From: an uncultured Gammaproteobacteria bacterium
Lineage (GTDB): Bacteria > Pseudomonadota > Gammaproteobacteria > Pseudomonadales > Ketobacteraceae
Assembly: GCA_913063125.1 (NCBI GenBank)
Contig: CAJXZM010000036.1
Coordinates: 1-43,363 of the forward strand
Length of the DNA: 43,363 nucleotides
Reading direction: 5' to 3'
Shown here in pieces: positions 1 through 6,961 of this stretch. The notes under the pieces were generated by a model. That model was not told where the DNA came from, ran no database searches, and saw only the letters and a list, made by a program, of their open reading frames with translations. The position numbers and the translations under genes were made by a program. How positions within the stretch are numbered: the first letter of the stretch is position 1; every line of letters begins with the position of its first letter.

Positions 1-42
1 CGTTTGCTCTTCATAAACACCTCTAATAAAGTTAGATTTTAA
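1..42 (+). CDS. Possible C-terminal end of an upstream gene (partial)
   Basis: One frame is open from the first base of the window to a TAA at 40-42. It encodes about 13 residues ending in NKVRF, which vaguely resembles the end of the next gene (GVKVTF). It may be the tail of a second repeat protein of the same family. Thirteen residues are too few to be sure, and a chance open frame of this length is common. Confidence 0.25.
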   Translation, partial: RLLFINTSNKVRF

Positions 43-80
43 CTCATTTTGGTGTCTAGCAAACCCTGGGAAGTCCAAAA

Positions 81-1646
81 TTGAATATCAGTTCTCTAGC
101 ATTGAATAATATTGATCTCTCTAATCAGAGGTTATTGACTCACTTAGCGTTTGGCGGATTCAGATTTCAGAACATTGATCTAGCTAATCAGAGTCGACTG
201 ACTGAGTTAAGTCTTAGTGGAGTCACGTTTAAAAATATTGATTTATCTAATCAGAGTCAGTTAGCAAGCCTGTCTATTGGCTCCTCGGCGTTAGTCAGTC
301 TTGACCTCACTAACCAAAGCCAACTTACTGAGTTCAGATGTGTACGTAACATATCGCAAACGTCTCTCACCCTGCCTAGTCATGGTAAGCTCGTTGACTT
401 ATATGTTCACAGCTGTCCAATTACCAGTCTAGATTTATCCAATCAGAAATACTTGGACAACTTACTCATAACATCTGATGTTGGGAGTGTTGAGCTACCA
501 ATCCAGAGTCAACTAGTTGACATATCAATTACGTCCGACACACTAATCCATCTTGACCTCTCTAATCAGAATCAACTGGAAGATATAGACCTAGGGGCCA
601 AAGGGCTTGGCAGCCTTGACTTTCCTATTCAGAGTAAATTGGCTAAAGCATCAATTGGGACAAATTCGTTGGTAAGTCTTGACCTGTCTAATCAAAGCAA
701 ACTAACGAATTTATCTTTAGTAGCAAATGCAATGGGTTACCTAACTCTTCCTGATCAGGGCCAATTGAATGACCTATTTATAGTGGGTAATCGCCTTGAT
801 TCTATCGTACTTCCTAGCATTGATGTTTCAAACCAGATTCAATTAACGGATTTATCAATTAGCTTTACCTCAATGACCAGTCTTGACCTTTCAAACCTGA
901 ATCAACTGACTTCCGCTGATATTGATAGCAATCCCATGACGAGCATTGAACTTCCTCTTCAAAGTAATTTAATTAATTTGGATATTGAAAATAGCTCACT
1001 CTTCAACCTTGACCTATCTAACCAGAATCAATTGCAGGATCTAAAAATTAGAGACAAAGTGCTAACGAGTGTAAACACCTCCAACCTAGTTAATTTGACA
1101 AATTTAACTCTTTATCTGGAGGCTGTGACAAGTATTGATCTCTCTAATTTGAGTCTGTTGACTTCCTTTTATATTTCAGACGACAATTCAATAACGAGCC
1201 TTGAACTTCCCGTTTTTGGTAAAATGGAATCGCTGAGTATTGATAACAGCTCACTTATCAGCATTAATCTCACTAACCAAAGCCAGCTAACAACTCTAGA
1301 TCTAAGTGGCATCCCTGCACTTACCGAAATTGATCTCACCAATCAGAGCCAGCTAACAACACTATCCCTACGTGGCAGCCCCGCTCTTACCGAAATTAAT
1401 CTTTCTAATCTGAGTCGATTGCAGTACATGAATATTGAGGATAGTGCCATAACAAGCCTTGACCTCACCAATCAGGGAGAGGTGACCAGATTAGACCTTG
1501 AGCCAAACCCTGCACTTAGCAGCATTGACTTTCCTGATCCGAGCCAACTTTCATACTTACGCCTTACCGAAACCAACCTTGATCAAGAGACACGTACCTA
1601 TATAGACGAATTTCTCATCCCGAGTGGCGTGAAAGTAACCTTCTAG
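81..1646 (+). CDS. Leucine-rich-repeat-like protein, no signal peptide seen
   Basis: Almost the whole 521-residue product is a series of about 23 repeats of 20-23 residues, each with the core pattern LxxLxIxxxxLxSLDLSNQSQ. In the first half this unit often alternates with a second type in which LDLSNQ is replaced by LELPxQ or similar. Such repeats form solenoids that usually bind proteins or serve as surface adhesins, but the partner here is unknown. The start is uncertain: the only start codons after the in-frame stop at 57-59 are TTG at 81 and CTG at 66. No clear Shine-Dalgarno sequence precedes them, and the product begins inside a repeat without a signal peptide. The gene may therefore be a 5'-truncated remnant of a longer exported protein, or a cytoplasmic form. 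A weak hairpin follows it. The coding frame is certain; the function is not. Confidence 0.75.
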   Translation: MNISSLALNNIDLSNQRLLTHLAFGGFRFQNIDLANQSRLTELSLSGVTFKNIDLSNQSQLASLSIGSSALVSLDLTNQSQLTEFRCVRNISQTSLTLPSHGKLVDLYVHSCPITSLDLSNQKYLDNLLITSDVGSVELPIQSQLVDISITSDTLIHLDLSNQNQLEDIDLGAKGLGSLDFPIQSKLAKASIGTNSLVSLDLSNQSKLTNLSLVANAMGYLTLPDQGQLNDLFIVGNRLDSIVLPSIDVSNQIQLTDLSISFTSMTSLDLSNLNQLTSADIDSNPMTSIELPLQSNLINLDIENSSLFNLDLSNQNQLQDLKIRDKVLTSVNTSNLVNLTNLTLYLEAVTSIDLSNLSLLTSFYISDDNSITSLELPVFGKMESLSIDNSSLISINLTNQSQLTTLDLSGIPALTEIDLTNQSQLTTLSLRGSPALTEINLSNLSRLQYMNIEDSAITSLDLTNQGEVTRLDLEPNPALSSIDFPDPSQLSYLRLTETNLDQETRTYIDEFLIPSGVKVTF

Positions 1647-1681
1647 AAAAATAAACGTTCAAATGGCCAAAGCGTGCCCCA

Positions 1682-1714
1682 CAGACAGGCCTTGCAAATT
1701 AACTGTCTGATTTT
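1682..1714 (+). terminator. Weak stem-loop after the repeat protein gene
   Basis: CAGACAG at 1682-1688 pairs with CTGTCTG at 1703-1709 across a 14-base loop, followed by ATTTTG. The T run is short, so termination is plausible but probably inefficient. Confidence 0.35.
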
Positions 1715-1805
1715 GTGATAATTGGTGGAAACGATGCAACGCACCGTTATACTCCCGACAAATCGTCTCTTGGCACATCACATAAATAACCATTTCGGAA
1801 ACAAT

Positions 1806-4079
1806 ATGTCTAAACCCATTTTGCGTTTAATTTCGAGTTTGTTAATAGTATTCACTGTAACTATAGGCTGTAGCAAAAAAAATGATCCTGCAACAGGTTT
1901 CATAGACACTCCAGCCAAAGGAGAGTGGTATTCACCGAACCTTGTTGTTGAGGGTTGGGTTTTTGACCCTGAATTAGTCGATTCTGTAGAGCTTATCCTG
2001 AATGGTGAGGTAGTTGCTGTTGAGACTACAGGACTTGCAAGGCTCGATGTTGCATCAGCTTTTCCTGAAGTTTCAATGGCCGCTAGTTCTGGGTTCAGAA
2101 TTTCGGCAGATCTTTCAGATAAACTAATAGGTAGCGATGTAATTCGAGTTGAAAGTGTCGACAAAAAGCAAGGACGAACGATTTTAGGTCAATTTGAGCT
2201 AACCGAAAACAAAAATTACAATTGGAAAGACCTGCTTAAAAACCACGCAGATATTAATGAGGATCCATTTTATCTGGCTGTTGCAACAAGTGGACTTCGC
2301 GGTGCAGTAATAGAAGAGATGATCAGCACCTATAAAGAATTTGACACCGGAACGGTCCGGTTAGGATTAAGAATACCTATATTGTACATGAGAGCAACTA
2401 AAGGGGCTGAAAAGGACTGGGTCTTTGATCCAAATTTTGACACCGATACTAAGGGCTCTAACGGAAGAAAAATAAATGATGATTCGCTAAATAATATTAT
2501 CCAACTGTCAAAGCAATTTAAAATCCCGTTAATGGTTACGCTAAATGGGGGCGTATGGGCAGATGCGAGCGGAACTTCACCCGAGTGGGATCTAATTGAC
2601 CACCTTGAAGAAGATCCAAATAACTGCCAATGGACGTCAAATAAAGAAGTATTAGCTGATAATTATCTCAGCGAGTTACCTGGCTCTACATCCTCTCCAG
2701 AATTAGCACGATCCTTAAGCTTGAGCATTTATGCTGATCAAGTACGAATGTACAAAGAGAGAAACCTAAAGTCAGCAGCCTCCATCATTAAGGGCTTTGC
2801 GGATGAGAACCCTGAACTTTTTATTGGTATAAATGTTGACCCGGACGTCTATATCAATCCCTTTTTCGAAGGGGATGAATGGTTTGACTACAATCCATTA
2901 ACTATTCGTCAGTTTCGTGAATGGGTATCTGGCACCGGCCCTTATGCAAAAGGCGGAAAGCTTGAGAAATGGAAATACGGGCCCTCCTTGACATTGCAAG
3001 ACGTTAACCAAACGTCAGGTCAAGAATACAGTAAATGGGGCGACGTAGAGGCACCCATTCCCGGGTTAGAGTTCTGGCGTAATGATTGGTTTGTCATATG
3101 GAAACAATTCAGGCGTCATTTGGTTCACATGCATCACGAAGATATCACTCGATGGGTTTCAGAAACGGGTATCCCCACAAGTAAAATATTTACTTCTCAA
3201 GGTTTTGCCGATGTAAGCAAATTTATTATGCCTTTTCCGATTTATATTAAAAGCCCGGGTAAAAACTACGATACTGCAGGCGTTAGCATTGAAGGAGCTA
3301 AGCCCGATCATGGACACCTTGGCGCAATAATGTATGGTGCAACGGCTCGAAATGAAGTGCGCATGGAAGAAGAAAATGACTTCTTTTCTCAAGTGCAAAT
3401 GTTCGATTTAGACTGGGCAGTGCCAGAGTTCAACCTTGCTAGCATTAGCGAACCGGCTGCAACACCTGATTACGAAGTATCATACGACGCATTTCGACAA
3501 TTGCTGAACAGTAACGTGCGTTTGATATCACCGATGGCATGGAACGGTTCTAATGGTATTTACGCTGGAGAACCTGGCTTTGTTTCGTACACCTCTTGGA
3601 GAAACACACCTCAAGAGCAAGCCTTTATTGATTTCGGTATTGCGCGACAAGGCCTATCACGATATTCAAAATTCTGGCCATTTGGCTTTAATAGCCATCG
3701 AAGCGACGATGGCTGGAAAGGTATTAACTCCACTATCGATACAATACCTGCAAAACTAATTGTTGCCTCAAAGCTAGATAATAGTAGCATTCGATCTGGC
3801 CAGTTTTTTTTAAAAAGCCCTGGTCAATATGAACTAGTCATTAAAATTGAAGATTTTAATGGCACATTGAATTTAGATATCGAAATTAGTAGCGGCAAAG
3901 TGAATGGCAGTTCCACGAACATTCAAGCAGAACTGGTGCCGATCGAGGAAAATGTATATAAGCTAACTATCCCAGAGTCAAAAATCCCTGAGAACCCGGT
4001 CAATATGACCCTAGATTTTGTGGGCCAGAAAAAAGTAACCCTCGATTACATAGCATTAATCTCAACTGAGACTAATTAA
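1806..4079 (+). CDS. Putative lipoprotein with Ig-like domain and glycosidase-like region
   Basis: The start at 1806 gives 757 residues. It is preferred to the GTG at 1722 because the protein then opens with a lipoprotein signal peptide: MSKP, a hydrophobic stretch, then TIGC with the lipidated Cys at residue 22. Residues about 30-150 look like an Ig-like domain (GEWYSPNLVVEGWVFDP, then GLARLDVASAFP), of a type seen in some surface-glycan enzymes. Residues about 160-620 are rich in Trp, Asp and Glu and resemble TIM-barrel glycoside hydrolases. Examples are FIGINVDPDVY, the FREWVSG stretch and the HHEDITRWVSETGIPTSKIF stretch; no catalytic pair can be assigned. The last 120 residues look like a beta-rich module. 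Its neighbours are glycan genes, so a role in trimming or binding a surface or environmental polysaccharide is likely. The exact family is not recognised. Confidence 0.7.
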   Translation: MSKPILRLISSLLIVFTVTIGCSKKNDPATGFIDTPAKGEWYSPNLVVEGWVFDPELVDSVELILNGEVVAVETTGLARLDVASAFPEVSMAASSGFRISADLSDKLIGSDVIRVESVDKKQGRTILGQFELTENKNYNWKDLLKNHADINEDPFYLAVATSGLRGAVIEEMISTYKEFDTGTVRLGLRIPILYMRATKGAEKDWVFDPNFDTDTKGSNGRKINDDSLNNIIQLSKQFKIPLMVTLNGGVWADASGTSPEWDLIDHLEEDPNNCQWTSNKEVLADNYLSELPGSTSSPELARSLSLSIYADQVRMYKERNLKSAASIIKGFADENPELFIGINVDPDVYINPFFEGDEWFDYNPLTIRQFREWVSGTGPYAKGGKLEKWKYGPSLTLQDVNQTSGQEYSKWGDVEAPIPGLEFWRNDWFVIWKQFRRHLVHMHHEDITRWVSETGIPTSKIFTSQGFADVSKFIMPFPIYIKSPGKNYDTAGVSIEGAKPDHGHLGAIMYGATARNEVRMEEENDFFSQVQMFDLDWAVPEFNLASISEPAATPDYEVSYDAFRQLLNSNVRLISPMAWNGSNGIYAGEPGFVSYTSWRNTPQEQAFIDFGIARQGLSRYSKFWPFGFNSHRSDDGWKGINSTIDTIPAKLIVASKLDNSSIRSGQFFLKSPGQYELVIKIEDFNGTLNLDIEISSGKVNGSSTNIQAELVPIEENVYKLTIPESKIPENPVNMTLDFVGQKKVTLDYIALISTETN

Positions 4080-4155
4080 GAACCCACCTACAAAAACCAA
4101 CACATTGAAAAACAAAGAGATAATACCAAAACAGCACAGGCAGTTTTTATCTAAG

Positions 4156-4245
4156 CTATGATCGCAAAAAAGACCGTGTTGAAAGCCCCGTAGGAAAAGT
4201 GGCCTCAGCACGGTCACTCCTTCACCGTTAATCATAGACTTTTTT
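4156..4245 (+). ncRNA. Candidate structured RNA or complex terminator
   Basis: An outer 7-bp stem pairs CTATGAT (4156-4162) with ATCATAG (4231-4237). It encloses an 11-bp stem of GACCGTGTTGA (4172-4182) with TCAGCACGGTC (4205-4215), which has one G-U wobble. A six-T run follows at 4240-4245. The nested design and T run fit an intrinsic terminator for the lipoprotein gene, or a small structured RNA or riboswitch-like element ending in one. It does not match any riboswitch consensus I can recall. Confidence 0.45.
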
Positions 4246-4258
4246 CCGAAGGGCTCTT

Positions 4259-4293
4259 ATTATTCGGCTGACGAAACGCTTCAACCGAATAAT
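4259..4293 (+). other. 13-bp hairpin upstream of glycosyltransferase gene
   Basis: ATTATTCGGCTGA (4259-4271) pairs with TCAACCGAATAAT (4281-4293) with one mismatch and a 9-base loop. No T run follows on the + strand, so it is more likely a leader structure or a protein-binding inverted repeat than a terminator. Confidence 0.5.
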
Positions 4294-4394
4294 CATTAAG
4301 CAACTAGGGATGATGTAGATTTTCCATCATATGCCGAATATTAATGCGACGCCCTTTTATGGTGTGAGTAAAACCGAAATGATAGGGTATTGTT

Positions 4395-5234
4395 GTGATC
4401 AACGTGGAAACTAAAGATAATTTACTACCTAGCCTCTCCATCTCCATTGTATTGTATCGCCCAGAGCTTGAGATACTAACACGCACACTGGATAGTCTGC
4501 ATGAAGCTTGGGCAGCAGTATCTTCTGGGGCCTGTTTGATTCTGTATTTAGTCGATAATAATGAGCCGGATTCAGAGCCATGTAGTTTGCCCGACCTTGA
4601 ACACCATTACCCTTTGTTTTGTTCTGAGTGGATAATTGGCCATGGCAATATTGGTTATGGTAAAGGGCATAACTTGGCGATTTCGCGAACAATCTCTGAC
4701 TTTCATTTAGTGCTTAACCCCGATGTATTTTTAAAAAAGGATTGTCTTGAGCAGTGTTTACGCTTTTTTGAGCAGCATGAAGATTCCGGCCTCGTTGTTC
4801 CTGAGGCGCGATGCGAAAACGGTCAAATGCAGTTTATTGCAAAACGCTACCCTTCTATATTGGTTCTTTTTCTTCGTGCATGGGGTAACCCTTGGTTAAA
4901 TCATCGATTTCGCCATGCTTTAGAACAATATGAATACCGCGATAAACTGCCAGCGCAGAGTCCTGTTGAAGTTAACATCGCAAGTGGTTGCTTTATGTTA
5001 TTTAGAACTGCGTATTTGCAGCGTGTTGGCGGCTTTTCTCCTAATTACTTTATGTATTTTGAAGACTTCGAGTTGTCATTGCGGTTTACAAAGGTAGCAA
5101 AAATAATGCACCTGCCATCCGCTAAGATCACACACTTAGGGGGTGGGGCAAGCACAAAAAATTGGCAGCATATTCGTATGTTTATGCGTTCTGCCGTCAC
5201 GTTTTTTCGGCGTAATGGCGTTAAATTGGTCTAA
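4395..5234 (+). CDS. Family 2 glycosyltransferase, rhamnosyltransferase-like
   Basis: The 279-residue product has the GT-A layout of family 2 glycosyltransferases close to WbbL/RfbF rhamnosyltransferases. It has an N-terminal SISIVLYRPE strand, VDNN, the NIGYGKGHNLAI motif, the metal/nucleotide site LNPDV near residue 115, and the acceptor-side motif MYFEDFELSLRF near residue 215. It should move a sugar, plausibly rhamnose from dTDP-rhamnose, onto a lipid-linked glycan at the inner face of the cytoplasmic membrane. The dTDP-rhamnose genes lie at the far end of this window, which fits. The start is GTG with a modest Shine-Dalgarno sequence; no in-frame ATG exists upstream before a stop. The donor sugar is inferred, not proved. 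Confidence 0.85.
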   Translation: MINVETKDNLLPSLSISIVLYRPELEILTRTLDSLHEAWAAVSSGACLILYLVDNNEPDSEPCSLPDLEHHYPLFCSEWIIGHGNIGYGKGHNLAISRTISDFHLVLNPDVFLKKDCLEQCLRFFEQHEDSGLVVPEARCENGQMQFIAKRYPSILVLFLRAWGNPWLNHRFRHALEQYEYRDKLPAQSPVEVNIASGCFMLFRTAYLQRVGGFSPNYFMYFEDFELSLRFTKVAKIMHLPSAKITHLGGGASTKNWQHIRMFMRSAVTFFRRNGVKLV

Positions 5235-5460
5235 TGCAAGGGTGATTGTTACGCGGCCTGTAGCGATGTCTTTCCCTACGTCAAGGGGTAAGGCGTAAAA
5301 AGGGCAAGCCTTGCGGTTTAAATGGTTTTTGTCGATAGCGTAGCGCTTTTCCATTATACTCCGCTCATGATAAAGCATGGGTTGAGTGGAGCCTTTCGAC
5401 CTGCTCAATGTTAAAATGCTCAAGTAGCTGTGTTATAGGCCGTTGCGGCCAAAGTGATCT

Positions 5461-6951
5461 ATGAATCCCGAGAAAAACATCATCTTTGTTATAGGCATGC
5501 ACCGAAGTGGTACGTCTGCAGTGACGCGCTTGGTTAATTTATTAGGCGCTAATTTAGGCAATCATTTATTAGAGGCCATGGATGGGGTTAATGATGGGGG
5601 CTTTTGGGAGAATGAGAAAGTTGTTGCTTTTAATGAAGCGCTCTTTGGTGAGCTGGGTATTCATTGGTACAGCTGTCAGAGCGTGCAGCTCGACAGCCTA
5701 GACGATGCGCGATTAACCCTACTGAAGCAAGAGGCTTCTGAGCTTATAGCGCAAGAATTTGGTGAGCACGGCTTGATTGCCATTAAAGACCCTCGCATTT
5801 GCCGCCTTTTACCTTTTTGGTTGGATGTAGTAGAAGCCTTGAATTACACCCCGCATGTCATCCAGGTTCTCCGTGATCCCATGGAAGTTGCAAAATCATT
5901 GCGTAAGCGCGATGGCTTTCCGCTGACTTATGGGCTGTTTCTATGGCTGCTTTACACTGTTGATAGTTTAAAGATTGGTGGATGCTCAAGCGTTACCGTG
6001 GCGTATGCCGACGTTCTATCAAATTGGCGAGACGTTGCATCAAAGCTTACACAATTACAGATATTTGGCCCTGCTATTTCAAATGAAATCGATGCTGAGC
6101 TTCAAACCCAAATTGATAGCGAAATTTCGCCCTCTTTCAGACATCAGACTGCAAATAATGAGTGGGCTACCGATAAGTTTACTGTAATCGTCCAGGCTGT
6201 ATATCAGCATTTGCTTTCCCCTGTGTCGGGATCGCAGGAGAAGATTTATCAGGCGGAGTCGTTTATTGGTGAATGGCTAAACCATGAAAGTTCGATGGTG
6301 GTTGAAGATGCAATAAATGCGCAGGTTTTATCTGGCCAAGAGAAAGCTCAAGTAGGCGCCGAGTTGATGCATGCTCAGACCATTATTGTCGAGCGAGAGA
6401 AAAACATCGAATGGTTTAAATCTCAGATTGAAGATCAAAAACAAAAACGCCAATATGCTGAATCGATCGTTATCGAACGCGACACTTGCCTGCAAGAAAG
6501 AGACAAGATCATTGACGAAAAAGAAGCATTTATTCAGAAATTGTTAAAAAGCAAAGCCTATGCTGAGTCAATTACTTGTGAAAGAGATCAACAACTGTCT
6601 CAATTAATTATAAAGAAAAACTATGCAGAATCGGTTATTTGTAAAAGAGATCGACAACTGTCTCAACTAATTATAGAGAAAGATTATGCAGAATCTGTTG
6701 TTTGTGAAAGAGATAACCAACTATCTCAATTAATCATAGAGAAAGACTATGCAGAATCAATTGTTCGTGAACGGGACGCTCAATTAAATACACGAAACAG
6801 TCAGTTAGCAGGAATTGTTGAACTTAAAGAATCTATGGAAGCAACGCTTCAATCAAAAGAGCAGGAACTATTAAAGATAACCTCACACCCTGCACTAAAA
6901 CCTCTTATTAAATTATTTATTTCAGGTCGAGACTGTGAAGAAACAGAATAA
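5461..6951 (+). CDS. Sulfotransferase with a 21-residue-repeat coiled-coil tail
   Basis: Residues 1-270 form a P-loop sulfotransferase domain. VIGMHRSGTSAV at about 10-21 is the 5'-phosphosulfate loop that binds PAPS, and VLRDPMEVAKSLRKR near 140 holds the Arg of the 3'-phosphate site. Residues about 300-480 are a highly charged helix. From Tyr367 three exact-length units of 21 residues (YAES...CERD..LSQLII.K) are repeated and a fourth is partial, with an earlier degenerate unit beginning at Tyr332. Twenty-one residues is three heptads, so this is a repeat-expanded coiled coil. It probably sulfates a glycan at the cytoplasmic face, with the tail giving oligomerisation or tethering. The ATG at 5461 has only a weak ribosome binding site, and a GGCCG-TTG-CGGCC hairpin at 5438-5450 lies just upstream. 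A TATACT box at 5355-5360 could be a -10 element. Confidence 0.85.
   Translation: MNPEKNIIFVIGMHRSGTSAVTRLVNLLGANLGNHLLEAMDGVNDGGFWENEKVVAFNEALFGELGIHWYSCQSVQLDSLDDARLTLLKQEASELIAQEFGEHGLIAIKDPRICRLLPFWLDVVEALNYTPHVIQVLRDPMEVAKSLRKRDGFPLTYGLFLWLLYTVDSLKIGGCSSVTVAYADVLSNWRDVASKLTQLQIFGPAISNEIDAELQTQIDSEISPSFRHQTANNEWATDKFTVIVQAVYQHLLSPVSGSQEKIYQAESFIGEWLNHESSMVVEDAINAQVLSGQEKAQVGAELMHAQTIIVEREKNIEWFKSQIEDQKQKRQYAESIVIERDTCLQERDKIIDEKEAFIQKLLKSKAYAESITCERDQQLSQLIIKKNYAESVICKRDRQLSQLIIEKDYAESVVCERDNQLSQLIIEKDYAESIVRERDAQLNTRNSQLAGIVELKESMEATLQSKEQELLKITSHPALKPLIKLFISGRDCEETE
6559..6786 (+). repeat. 63-base in-frame tandem repeat
   Basis: Units begin at 6559, 6622, 6685 and 6748, exactly 63 bases apart; the last is partial. 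They encode the 21-residue coiled-coil unit of the sulfotransferase. A degenerate copy starts at 6454, 105 bases (five heptads) earlier. The units differ at many third positions, so the expansion is not very recent. Confidence 0.85.
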
Positions 6952-6961
6952 AAAAGAATGC

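Larger units (their letters stand above)
4080..4394 (+). other. 315-base gap with two RNA-type structures
   Basis: No supported ORF lies here. The gap contains a nested structure with a T6 run at 4156-4245 and a second strong hairpin at 4259-4293, described separately. Upstream of them the sequence is A-rich without a convincing promoter. TAGGG at 4384-4388, about 7 bases before the GTG at 4395, may act as the ribosome binding site of the next gene. Confidence 0.6.

Noticed and set aside
81..1646. Regular spacing of about 63 bases suggesting a CRISPR-like or DNA repeat array
   Set aside because: The periodicity is in frame, the units diverge at third positions and they encode protein repeats without unique spacers.
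1722..1805. 28-residue N-terminal extension of the large lipoprotein from a GTG
   Set aside because: It would bury the lipoprotein signal sequence; the internal ATG at 1806 restores it.
5136..5423. Minus-strand open frame between the first two glycan genes
   Set aside because: It overlaps the end of a real gene, has no family signal and no plausible ribosome binding site; it looks like a shadow frame.
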